A stretch of 37,836 bases of DNA from an uncultured Clostridia bacterium. GTDB lineage: Bacteria > Bacillota > Clostridia > Oscillospirales > Acutalibacteraceae. Positions 7,204-15,844 of this stretch are shown here, in pieces. The stretch covers positions 1 through 37,836 of the forward strand of contig CALCYI010000033.1 in the NCBI GenBank assembly GCA_937907605.1. Reading direction: 5' to 3'. A program made the position numbers and the translations under genes. Below the pieces are notes generated by a model. It did not search any database. It saw only the letters and a program-made list of their open reading frames with translations, and was not told the origin of the DNA. The stretch's first letter is position 1, and each line of letters starts with the position of its first letter.

Positions 7204-10200
7204 TTATTCACCTGTTAACTGAACTTTGCCATCAATTATACGGATCTTATGATTCTTTATTAAATAATTGATTGCAGCATCCGTTTTAGCCTTGATTTTT
7301 GGACCTTTTCTCTCAAATCCGAATACACGCGCACATTCACTTGCTAAATCATCTAAGGTAACTCCGTATGAGTTTTGGATGATTTTTATCATAGCAGCTG
7401 CCACTTCCTCGGTATGTATATAATCCATTGGACGCGGTGTGTTCCATCTGCGAGGTATACGAGGTGTAGGTGGTGTTAATGGGATCATTCTGACAAAGTG
7501 GTCATCATCGATTGACACCTGACCTTTTAATTTATTTTTAATTACCCTATCAATCGTTCGCTTTACCGCCTCGCTCGCTTTTCCGGTAGTAAAAGACGGT
7601 CCCATCCTTTTATAGAGCGACTCTAAATGCATCGGCTGTTCAATACTCAAAACATAAAGAATAATTTTTGCAATTCTAGTATCATTGTCCGAATAGGATG
7701 AATAACTTGCGTTCCACCAAGAGGCTTCTTCATAATAAGAAAAGCCATAGGGGTTATCCTTATCCTTCTTTCCAGTATTAAAGGACTCTGTTGCCACAGC
7801 GTCCATTGACAATGCTGAATTTTGTGAATTGCTCTGCTTCACATTGTGAATCACTTCTCCACTACCGTCATAAACAGCGTTAAGAAATGCCAACAAGGAT
7901 TCCCCTTCTGCATTTGGATTTCTGTTCCATTCCGTTGACCAAACACGATACAGATTCCAGCCCATATTTTGAAGGACAGTTCTTCTCAAATGGTCTCTGT
8001 CTCGGGCGGTCTTTGCCTGCACATAAGAAAGCCCATCACATTCAATACCGGCAATATATTCACCATCTGTGTCAGGATTAACAACAGCAATATCAATTTT
8101 ATAATCTGAGCATCCTACTTGCCTTTCTACGGTGTAACCGTGCGATTCAATAAAACCGGCAATAATACTGCAAAATTCATCGTCAGAAGCAAATGAGTCT
8201 GCCCTTTGAATCGGCGGAAGTGCAGAAGTGCCCTTCATCGCATATTCAATATATGAGCGTAACATACGAGCACCTTCGGATTTTGCACGATTAACATCTA
8301 TATCAGAAGGCAAAATAGAACCGACAAGTTTAATGTTACACTTTGCTCGAGTTACGGCAACATTCAGTCTTCGTTCTCCGCCGTTGTGACCGACAGGTCC
8401 GAAATTCATATACATTGTGCCGTTCTTGTCTTTTGCATAGCAAATACTGAAAACAATCGTATCTCTTTCATCACCCTGAACATTTTCAAGGTTCTTAACA
8501 AAGAACGGTTCCTCTCTTGATTCATCAAAGAACCACTCATATTCCGGATGTTCTTCTCTATAATCAACTATTGCATTTTCAATGGTAGACTGCTGACTTT
8601 CACTGAACGCAATGATACCGAGAGACCTCTCCGGATACTTATCAATATGCTCAAACACAAGTTTTACACATTCTTCTGCCTCTTTAATATTGTTCTTTTT
8701 CCCGCCTCGGTCATAGCATCCGTCCTTTACATAAAAATACTCCAAACCCATATCCGGTAAGTTGGTAATACTGTTCGGGAATGTAATCAAGGAATTCTTG
8801 TAAATCTCTCTGTTGGAAAACGCAATAAGATTCTCGTGCTTACTCCTATAGTGCCACAATAGCGTACGATTTGGTAAAACTGCGGCGGTTTCTTCCAAAA
8901 TGGAATCAGAGATTACTTCATCCAAATCCTCCTCTTCATCAAGGTCATAGTCGCCGTCATAATTATTAGTTGTAGCTGAAAAGAAATTGGTAGGCGGCAG
9001 CTGCTTACTGTCTCCCGCAATAATAACCTGTGAGCCACGGAAAATCGCTCCGATTGCATCTTCGGGGAAAATCTGTGACGCTTCGTCAAAAATAACCAAG
9101 TCAAAATGATAAGCTTCTGTCTCCAAAAAGTAAGATACGGAAAGAGGAGACATCATTAGACACGGTTTTAACCTCATCAACAAATTCGGAATCTTTTTGA
9201 AAAGTTTCCTTAAAGGCATTATGTTTCTTTTCTTGCTTAATTCTTTGTTCAAAATGGCAACTTCGTCTGTTGCTTTTAACATATGATGTGTTGAAGGAAG
9301 GTTTTCAATCAGTTTTTCACGAATCCGCGCCTGTGCAATCAACAACTGCAAATCGTCAAGTTCAATAAACTTCTTAATGCGTTCATCCTGAACATTTCTC
9401 CTGAAACGGCGCACTGATTCAGACTTGCTGCAAACTGCTTCAAGCCACATAAGATAAAATCCTTTTAAGAAGATTTTTTCAGCATCTGCCGACAGATATA
9501 ATTTTTCGTATTGTGCCGTGAAATCGTCAAGACCTGTTTCGCCGCACTTTTCTTTTGTTTCTTGATAATCAACCCATTTTTCAATATTTTCAATATTGTT
9601 CAAACAACCTGTAGTTTTTTCAAATAATGATGCAGTGCTCATATTTGATAAATTCGTTTCAGGTGTAAACTGCTGTTGCAGCCACTCCAGTTCGGTTACA
9701 CCCACATAGTAGCCATTGCGGATTGATGAAGAAATATCTTTCAGGGTTTGTCTCTTTTCTTCAGGTAGATTAATTACCGGTGTAAGGAATCGGAATAAAT
9801 CGGACTCCTTCAATTCATATGTTTGATTTAAAAGACGGATAATATAATCCCAATCTGTTTTTTCACCACAGTACAAAAACTCAAACAGTTCATAGTATTC
9901 TTGCGAAGACTTATCAAGAACGCCCTCAGTACTTTTGTATTCAGCCAGAGTATGTATCACAGAAAAAACACCCTCAAGGGATTCATCAGGATTAATCAAA
10001 TATGGTTTCAATTCTTCTCTGTATGCCGAAAAATCAGATAATACAGAGATATAATCCTCTGTTGTTTTTATTGTTTTATCAATATCGAAATATGCTGCAT
10101 TAATAGGAATCGCTAAATCGTCTTCTGTAATAATCTTCTTAGCATTAGCCATTGAGGCAGCGATACTAGATAATAATAACTGAAGTTCTGCTGTTTCTGA

Positions 10201-12753
10201 ACTATACGCTCCGGAAACCAAATCCAGTAATGAAGAAGGCGCATTCCCGTTAAGCAATTTTTTGATAGAATTGCAAACATTCAGTGCCTGAATTACCACA
10301 GTCCAATTAGTTTCCGTTCCTTTGTAATAACTACCTATAGTGGCGGTAAGTTCAGCGGATTTTCCGTTCAACCAATCCGTTTTTTCATGGTAAACCTTTA
10401 GGGTGGTTAACAGTTCAACAGCAGTGTTATCCGAAATTTTTTTAATAACCGTTTTGCTTAAAGAACGAAGTTGCTTTTGATCGCGTTTATAATTCCCGTT
10501 AAATGCTTTAAAAAAGCCGGTATACTCTGTTTTGTAACGTGTAAGTATCGGCATATAATCCAATACTAAGATTTCTGGTTCCCATTCATTTAATAAAAAC
10601 GCTTTAATTTTGTTAATCTCGTCAGTAACGCTTTTTGCTTCTGTTACAAGCTGGGATATTCTGCTTGTTTCAGAGGAAAACCATGTTTTATTTAGCACCA
10701 TATTCATGCATAGTAACTCATACAAAGAAATGATGATGCGGTAGTTGTTGGGATTCATTGCAAAATCCGTACCTAACTTACGATTAACAGCAATAAACAA
10801 TTCATTTGCCTTTGATAAGTTGTCTTTAAGGACTTCAAAATCCTGCTCAAGCAAGGAACTGGATTTGATGAAAAATTCGGCGCTTTTTCCCGTAATAAAA
10901 GGTAACTCAATTAAACCGTTGGCTTTTGCCAGCAGTTGATCGTTCCATGACAGATAATCATATTGATAAACATTGTTATTAAATACTTTGGCAATTTCTT
11001 TTCGTAACTTGAAAAGGCTGTCATAAGTGTTCTTGGCATTCTGCGCCGTAAGTATGCTTTCCTGCTTATCAATAATTACGGTATCGTCTGCAAACCAAAC
11101 CGTAGGAATTTGAGGCAATTCTGCAATTCTTGTGATAAGCTCAGCAAATTCAGGTGTTTTGCTATACGAAATTCTGTCGCTTATGTCTGACGAATCGTAT
11201 AAATCGTTAATCCTGCGATTTATAGAGCCTAAAGATTCTACAAACGCTTTCAAATGCTTTTCCATCAGTTCTGAGTATTCATAACTGATTATTCTTGCAG
11301 ACAAACCCTGCCACGGATTACCTATTACTGCATAGTTTAGCCGTTCTAAAGACAGGACATACTCTTTTAATGCATTTAGATAAGACTGCAACTGTGCCTG
11401 CGTTGTATCTAACGGGTTTTCGAGAGAAAATACCATATTGGGTGCATCGCTAACTTTTTCCAGTTTGCTGTACACCTCATAACAACTAATGTTCAGTTGT
11501 GGGTTTAGCTCGTGCAGCTCAGCAGCATATTTATTTAATTCTCGGCGGATAGACAAAAGTTCTTCAAGGTCGTTGATTGCTGAATCCTTTACTTTTGTCT
11601 GCTTAAGCTTTAAATTGGCGCCAATTTGTTCCAGCGTTTCTTTTTTATTAGCTTTATAGCTATGAAGCGGCAAGCAGAACTCGCCCAAATGAGCTTCCTG
11701 AAGTCTGCGGTACACCACCTGAAGCGCCGCCATTTTTTCCGAAACAAACAGGACTTTTTTGCCATCGGCTAACGCTTCGGCAATAATATTGGTTATAGTC
11801 TGACTCTTTCCAGTGCCTGGTGGGCCCTGCATAACAAAACTAATATTGTTTTTTGAATATAATATGGCATCTTGCTGGCTTGAGTCGGCGCTCATAACCT
11901 GAAAACAATCCTGTGTGCTTATTGAATCAAGATCAAAGTTGCGTAAAGAATCCGGAATAGAATTGGCTTCTGAAACATCCCCTGCCATAGCGCGTATTAC
12001 AGGATTCTTCTTAATCCTATCTTCGTTTCGGACCAAATCATTGTACATAGAGATTTTCAAAAAAGACAGCAAGCCTAAGCTGACTTCCTTGATAATCCGC
12101 CATCCTCTTTTATCTGCAATTTCTTCAAGTGATTTCAAATAGTCATTGATGTTATCTTTGTCAGAATCAAACGGAGGAATTTCAATCCCGTATTCCGTTT
12201 TAAGATAGTATTCCAATGTTGGATTAACAACAATATCATCTTCATGCTTTTTTAATGTGTACGGTGAGTTTAATGCCTCTAATGTTAAAACGACCGGCAC
12301 CAAAATGAGAGGGGATTTTATCCATTTTGCAGAGGCACCAGTTCCATCCTTCCATTCAATAAATCCAAATGAAAGATATAAAATATTAGTTCCTTGCTCC
12401 TCCTGGGCCAATCGAGATTTTGACCGCAGATTTTTCAGTGTTTTCTGTCTTTCGAGGATACTGCCTTCTGTTTTTATATCACCGATAGTTACAGGAAGCG
12501 GCGATGACAAGTTTTCCAACAGAGAAAGAATGGAAAACACTCGTATATCTGTTTCTCTGTCAATAGCGCGTTGGAATGTGAGGGTTTCTTCGTATATTGC
12601 CAAGCGATTATAGAGTTCGTCAAAAGAAGGCTCTACTAATTTAATTGTAGTCCTCTTTGTTTCTCTGTAATTAATCATTTTGTTTCGCTTGCCAAGGTCA
12701 AGCAACTGGTGCTCCCAGTAATCAAGTTTTTTATTTAATAACTCTGATGACAT
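7204..12753 (-). CDS. DUF4011 SF1 helicase with nuclease-like domain and DUF3320
   Basis: About 1849 residues, the first gene of the operon. The order is a DUF4011 N-terminal domain (KLDYWEHQLLDLGKRNKMINY near residue 8); Walker A GPPGTGKS near 307; a ~900-residue helical insertion; the SF1 DEAS Walker B near 1218, followed by GDSKQLPPT; and motifs V/VI near 1435-1470 (ENVQGDERD, RRLNVAVTRAK). Next comes a restriction-endonuclease-like segment near 1520-1600 with DYKIDIAV and IECDG, then a DUF3320 helical domain near 1690-1770. This is the COG1112/DNA2-like helicase class seen in defence proteins. The ATG at 12753 has GGAG seven bases ahead; a TTG at 12777 is in frame but has no such site. 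The stop overlaps the kinase ribosome-binding region. The helicase call is firm; the nuclease is likely but unproven. Confidence 0.92.
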   Translation of the reverse strand: MSSELLNKKLDYWEHQLLDLGKRNKMINYRETKRTTIKLVEPSFDELYNRLAIYEETLTFQRAIDRETDIRVFSILSLLENLSSPLPVTIGDIKTEGSILERQKTLKNLRSKSRLAQEEQGTNILYLSFGFIEWKDGTGASAKWIKSPLILVPVVLTLEALNSPYTLKKHEDDIVVNPTLEYYLKTEYGIEIPPFDSDKDNINDYLKSLEEIADKRGWRIIKEVSLGLLSFLKISMYNDLVRNEDRIKKNPVIRAMAGDVSEANSIPDSLRNFDLDSISTQDCFQVMSADSSQQDAILYSKNNISFVMQGPPGTGKSQTITNIIAEALADGKKVLFVSEKMAALQVVYRRLQEAHLGEFCLPLHSYKANKKETLEQIGANLKLKQTKVKDSAINDLEELLSIRRELNKYAAELHELNPQLNISCYEVYSKLEKVSDAPNMVFSLENPLDTTQAQLQSYLNALKEYVLSLERLNYAVIGNPWQGLSARIISYEYSELMEKHLKAFVESLGSINRRINDLYDSSDISDRISYSKTPEFAELITRIAELPQIPTVWFADDTVIIDKQESILTAQNAKNTYDSLFKLRKEIAKVFNNNVYQYDYLSWNDQLLAKANGLIELPFITGKSAEFFIKSSSLLEQDFEVLKDNLSKANELFIAVNRKLGTDFAMNPNNYRIIISLYELLCMNMVLNKTWFSSETSRISQLVTEAKSVTDEINKIKAFLLNEWEPEILVLDYMPILTRYKTEYTGFFKAFNGNYKRDQKQLRSLSKTVIKKISDNTAVELLTTLKVYHEKTDWLNGKSAELTATIGSYYKGTETNWTVVIQALNVCNSIKKLLNGNAPSSLLDLVSGAYSSETAELQLLLSSIAASMANAKKIITEDDLAIPINAAYFDIDKTIKTTEDYISVLSDFSAYREELKPYLINPDESLEGVFSVIHTLAEYKSTEGVLDKSSQEYYELFEFLYCGEKTDWDYIIRLLNQTYELKESDLFRFLTPVINLPEEKRQTLKDISSSIRNGYYVGVTELEWLQQQFTPETNLSNMSTASLFEKTTGCLNNIENIEKWVDYQETKEKCGETGLDDFTAQYEKLYLSADAEKIFLKGFYLMWLEAVCSKSESVRRFRRNVQDERIKKFIELDDLQLLIAQARIREKLIENLPSTHHMLKATDEVAILNKELSKKRNIMPLRKLFKKIPNLLMRLKPCLMMSPLSVSYFLETEAYHFDLVIFDEASQIFPEDAIGAIFRGSQVIIAGDSKQLPPTNFFSATTNNYDGDYDLDEEEDLDEVISDSILEETAAVLPNRTLLWHYRSKHENLIAFSNREIYKNSLITFPNSITNLPDMGLEYFYVKDGCYDRGGKKNNIKEAEECVKLVFEHIDKYPERSLGIIAFSESQQSTIENAIVDYREEHPEYEWFFDESREEPFFVKNLENVQGDERDTIVFSICYAKDKNGTMYMNFGPVGHNGGERRLNVAVTRAKCNIKLVGSILPSDIDVNRAKSEGARMLRSYIEYAMKGTSALPPIQRADSFASDDEFCSIIAGFIESHGYTVERQVGCSDYKIDIAVVNPDTDGEYIAGIECDGLSYVQAKTARDRDHLRRTVLQNMGWNLYRVWSTEWNRNPNAEGESLLAFLNAVYDGSGEVIHNVKQSNSQNSALSMDAVATESFNTGKKDKDNPYGFSYYEEASWWNASYSSYSDNDTRIAKIILYVLSIEQPMHLESLYKRMGPSFTTGKASEAVKRTIDRVIKNKLKGQVSIDDDHFVRMIPLTPPTPRIPRRWNTPRPMDYIHTEEVAAAMIKIIQNSYGVTLDDLASECARVFGFERKGPKIKAKTDAAINYLIKNHKIRIIDGKVQLTGE

Positions 12754-12807
12754 CCTGCTACTCCATCTGCTGAACAAATTTTTGGATACATTCCACCAAT
12801 TATAGTC

Positions 12808-12836
12808 ATTATATCATATTATATAATAATCTACAA
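12808..12836 (-). promoter_or_regulatory. candidate promoter of the kinase-helicase operon
   Basis: On the minus strand TTGTAG (831-836 of the 12 kb block) is followed by 17 bases and then TATAAT (12808-12813), in an AT-rich stretch with further TATAAT-like runs. The -35 match is only moderate. The short gap 12754-12851 has no terminator, so read-through from upstream genes is also possible. Confidence 0.4.
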
Positions 12837-12851
12837 TCATAAATCCATTTT

Positions 12852-13055
12852 TTATCCATTGTTCAGCCAGCTTTCCGCAGTGCTTTTCCAAAAGCCGTTT
12901 TGTGCTTGTACATAGTCAAGAAAAGCGGGAAGATGAATAATTTTCAGCTTGTAATCGATCTTTATGATAATGATGTCCGAGTAGGGATTTGGTGCGAGGA
13001 ATAAATCAGCAATGTGATAATACCCATAAACCTTTATCATCAATTCATTTGACAT
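12852..13055 (-). CDS. small hypothetical protein
   Basis: 67 residues starting MSNELMIKVYGYYHIADLFLAP. The ATG at 13055 has GGAG exactly seven bases ahead, overlapping the end of the upstream membrane-protein gene; in-frame codons farther upstream lack such a site. The protein mixes beta-like hydrophobic runs (IIIIKIDYKLKIIHL) with a polar C-terminus. No family is recognised. It is the last gene of the unrecognised four-gene set and lies right before the helicase operon promoter. Confidence 0.6.
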   Translation of the reverse strand: MSNELMIKVYGYYHIADLFLAPNPYSDIIIIKIDYKLKIIHLPAFLDYVQAQNGFWKSTAESWLNNG

Positions 13056-13059
13056 ATGG

Positions 13060-13344
13060 CTACTCCTTTTTCTTGCTGTCGTTATGAAGCGGCGTTGAAA
13101 GATAGTCGCCGCCACAATTCGATATTACGATAAATATGAGTAAGTGTAATGTCCCGATAATGAACAGCGTCCACCACAGCTTGTAAATCACAAATCCGTC
13201 AAAAGTAACGCACATCAGCCATAAGCCGAATTTAAGCCCGTAAAAGCCTTTATAGTATTCTGGGAAGATTAATAGCTTCAATGCGTTATACGCCTGCGAG
13301 CCAAACACCAACCCGAAAACTATTGCTAAAAATAACAAATCCAT
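13060..13344 (-). CDS. small membrane protein of unknown function
   Basis: About 94 residues with two or three strongly hydrophobic helices: one at the N-terminus (LLFLAIVFGLVFG), one in the middle (GLWLMCVTFDGFVIYKLWW) and one continuing through LFIIGTLHLLIFIVI. A polar, lysine-rich tail follows (NDSKKKE). The start is ambiguous: an ATG at 13344 follows a GTG, but the extended Shine-Dalgarno AGAGGTGAT overlaps both and would best serve a TTG at 13338. The stop lies just ahead of the next ribosome-binding site, indicating coupling with the 67-residue gene. Function unknown; small membrane proteins beside large unknown genes are sometimes effectors, which is only a suggestion here. Confidence 0.65.
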   Translation of the reverse strand: MDLLFLAIVFGLVFGSQAYNALKLLIFPEYYKGFYGLKFGLWLMCVTFDGFVIYKLWWTLFIIGTLHLLIFIVISNCGGDYLSTPLHNDSKKKE

Positions 13345-13396
13345 CACCTCTTGTACTCATTGTACAAAAGATGATGGACAGTGCGTAGGTTTTTAT

Positions 13397-15829
13397 TTAC
13401 TTCTTTTTTCCGTTAAATGTCTTTTTTGTCTCATCCCAACCACTTTTAATGCTTTTAAAGCCTTTGTTCAATACACTCTTAGTATCGTTTGCAACATCTT
13501 TTATCTTATTCTTTGAGTCATCTTTTTCTCGAGTGCTTTCAGAATACAGTTGTATAATCCTTCTTCTTGCTTCTACTAAAGACCTCTCAATGTTTCTGCC
13601 GTATCCTTTGATATTGCAAATCTTAATTGCCTCATCATATGACCTAATTATCTTTTCAATTGAATACGCTTTAATTGCATCTGTAAGGTTCATTATTGGG
13701 ATAATAAGTTTGTTTACCTTGTCAGCTATTTTCTGCATTGTTTCATTAAACTTTAATGAATCCGGAGGAACTAAAAGGAGTTTAATAGATTCAAATGTAT
13801 TTATTGGCAGGAATATTTCATTATAATCTGAATTATAGTCATTTGTTTGCCCTTCAAATTGACACGCATATTCTTTCAACTCGTTTGTACGGATTTTTTC
13901 GTTGGTCAACAATCTGTACTCAATTTGTGATAATGCAATGATACTCTCTAAAATAGCATCCTTATCATCCAAACCTGTTCTGTCAACAATATTCCTAATG
14001 ATATTCTTTTCAGAAATCTTAATTGCGCTTGTACCACTTGTATATTGGATTAGCATAGTGATTAAAAACGCCAGCCTTACAAGAAGCATCTGATTGTTTG
14101 GATATGCCATTGTTGCCAATTCGTTAATATAGAAATCCGATTCGTCATCAGTTGTTTTACAAATTTCTAACCACCTGTCATTTTCTACGCTGATTTCCTC
14201 CGATTCTTCATCTGTTTGTGTTTTAGAACTTTGATAAACATTTACGGGTCCCAATAAATTTGTAAACAAAGCTACTAGGTCATTTTCGTCTTGAGATTGT
14301 TTTTTTGAAAGAATATAATACTCTGTTTCAAAATCCTGATAAAACCTAAACAGCTCATACAAGTCATAATTGAGTGATTTTAGTAATCCTGCGCAACATT
14401 TGAACAAGATGATGTGAGCCTCATAGTATAGAAAATCACTGATTGTTGCAAATCTATCATTGTTATGGCTTGTATCCATTTTTGATAATTCCAGCAGCAA
14501 TTCTGCTAATAATGATTCATTTAACTTGTTTTCGCTTATGCTTATCCCGTTGTTGACATCAACAAATAATTCATGGGTATGCAGATCCGTTCTTAGATTA
14601 TCTTCGTTAACATCCTGATAATCTAATGATTGAATCGTTTTACCATTGTTGATATATACTGCTTTGTTTGTAAATATAAGCTTTGTGTTATTAATCTTTA
14701 CAATCTCAATTACAGCATGTGTATCAAGAAGTAAGCCATCACTTGATTTGTCTTCGGTAACTAATACAGTTTTAATGACCTGTGATCTAGGATTAACAAT
14801 TGCTTTCTGTGCAATTAATTGGTCTTCTGCTTTTTTCTTAACAATATGACTTACCGTTTCTGAAAAAACGCCAGGTACTGGTATTCTAAATCTATTTGTT
14901 CTTACAGCTTTGTCTTCATCTTTTACTGTTGAAAACAATCTTTTTCCTAATTGTTCGTTTTCAGTATAGTTTAGTATTATACTTCTAACTGAATCGTTTT
15001 CTTCAAAAGTTTCTTCTGAATTGATATCATATGCTTCTTCTGGAGAAGATGTGTATGGTTCTTCTTCCCACAAATCCAAATCGGGTTCTATGCTCTGCCT
15101 TTTATACTTATTAATTAAGTGATTAGGACCGAATGCTTTGCTTTCTCTTTCAACAAGGTCCTTTATCTCCTCTTTGTCATCTTCAGATATCGGTAAGTAC
15201 TTGATTTTTCCGCTAATTGCTTTTTGGATATTATCATCGTCAGTAATAGACGAAAGCTCAATAAGGCAACGGTATATAGTTTTTGAGTCTTTTGCTTTTT
15301 TTATTCTCTCTCCGGAGACTTCACTTGTATTTGGAGTCTGCGCGCTTAAAGCATCTGCTATTGTTTCATTGAACGAAACAACATCTGTTATGTACTTGGA
15401 ACTTGAGTTCGCTATTTCACTCAAAAGACCCAAAAGCAATTCTTGATCTGAAACGGAAAGCGATTCATCTAAATTCATTTGTGATTCAAAACGGTAATAT
15501 GTTTTAAAATACAAATCTTTGATTTTCTCATTCTGCTTTTTTGCAAGCTCAATTATTCTCTTTATTTCCTGGTTGGTTGCTATGTTTGTGTTAACATAGA
15601 GTTGCATTAACAATGTTTGAAGTTCGTTAATGTTCTCAATCCTTTTGATAATGAACTTCTTGCTACCGTATTTTATAGAAACTGCCTTGAATATGTTTTT
15701 ATACCATTTTGATTCCTTTACAGAATCAAACTCTTCACTTGTTTCTTGAAATGCATTTATTGCGGCAGACAATATATCATCATCGCTTATGAGACTTTCA
15801 TCAATTGTATATTGAAGTTTATCCGACAT
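13397..15829 (-). CDS. large hypothetical protein with PH-like segment
   Basis: 810 residues, acidic and mostly helical, with no transmembrane helix or signal peptide. Residues about 365-455 look like a bacterial pleckstrin-homology-like beta domain: the strands KLIFTNKAVYINNG and SLDYQDV, then LHTHELFVDVNNGISI, and a closing helix. The C-terminus becomes lysine-rich and amphipathic (FKSIKSGWDETKKTFNGKKK). I recognise no enzyme motif. It starts 15 bases after the stop of the membrane-protein gene upstream, with GAGGGG ahead of its ATG, so the two are surely co-transcribed. The pairing suggests a soluble partner that docks on the membrane protein or lipid. The PH-like call is by pattern only. 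Confidence 0.75.
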   Translation of the reverse strand: MSDKLQYTIDESLISDDDILSAAINAFQETSEEFDSVKESKWYKNIFKAVSIKYGSKKFIIKRIENINELQTLLMQLYVNTNIATNQEIKRIIELAKKQNEKIKDLYFKTYYRFESQMNLDESLSVSDQELLLGLLSEIANSSSKYITDVVSFNETIADALSAQTPNTSEVSGERIKKAKDSKTIYRCLIELSSITDDDNIQKAISGKIKYLPISEDDKEEIKDLVERESKAFGPNHLINKYKRQSIEPDLDLWEEEPYTSSPEEAYDINSEETFEENDSVRSIILNYTENEQLGKRLFSTVKDEDKAVRTNRFRIPVPGVFSETVSHIVKKKAEDQLIAQKAIVNPRSQVIKTVLVTEDKSSDGLLLDTHAVIEIVKINNTKLIFTNKAVYINNGKTIQSLDYQDVNEDNLRTDLHTHELFVDVNNGISISENKLNESLLAELLLELSKMDTSHNNDRFATISDFLYYEAHIILFKCCAGLLKSLNYDLYELFRFYQDFETEYYILSKKQSQDENDLVALFTNLLGPVNVYQSSKTQTDEESEEISVENDRWLEICKTTDDESDFYINELATMAYPNNQMLLVRLAFLITMLIQYTSGTSAIKISEKNIIRNIVDRTGLDDKDAILESIIALSQIEYRLLTNEKIRTNELKEYACQFEGQTNDYNSDYNEIFLPINTFESIKLLLVPPDSLKFNETMQKIADKVNKLIIPIMNLTDAIKAYSIEKIIRSYDEAIKICNIKGYGRNIERSLVEARRRIIQLYSESTREKDDSKNKIKDVANDTKSVLNKGFKSIKSGWDETKKTFNGKKK

Positions 15830-15844
15830 AATGTTCCCCTCGTA

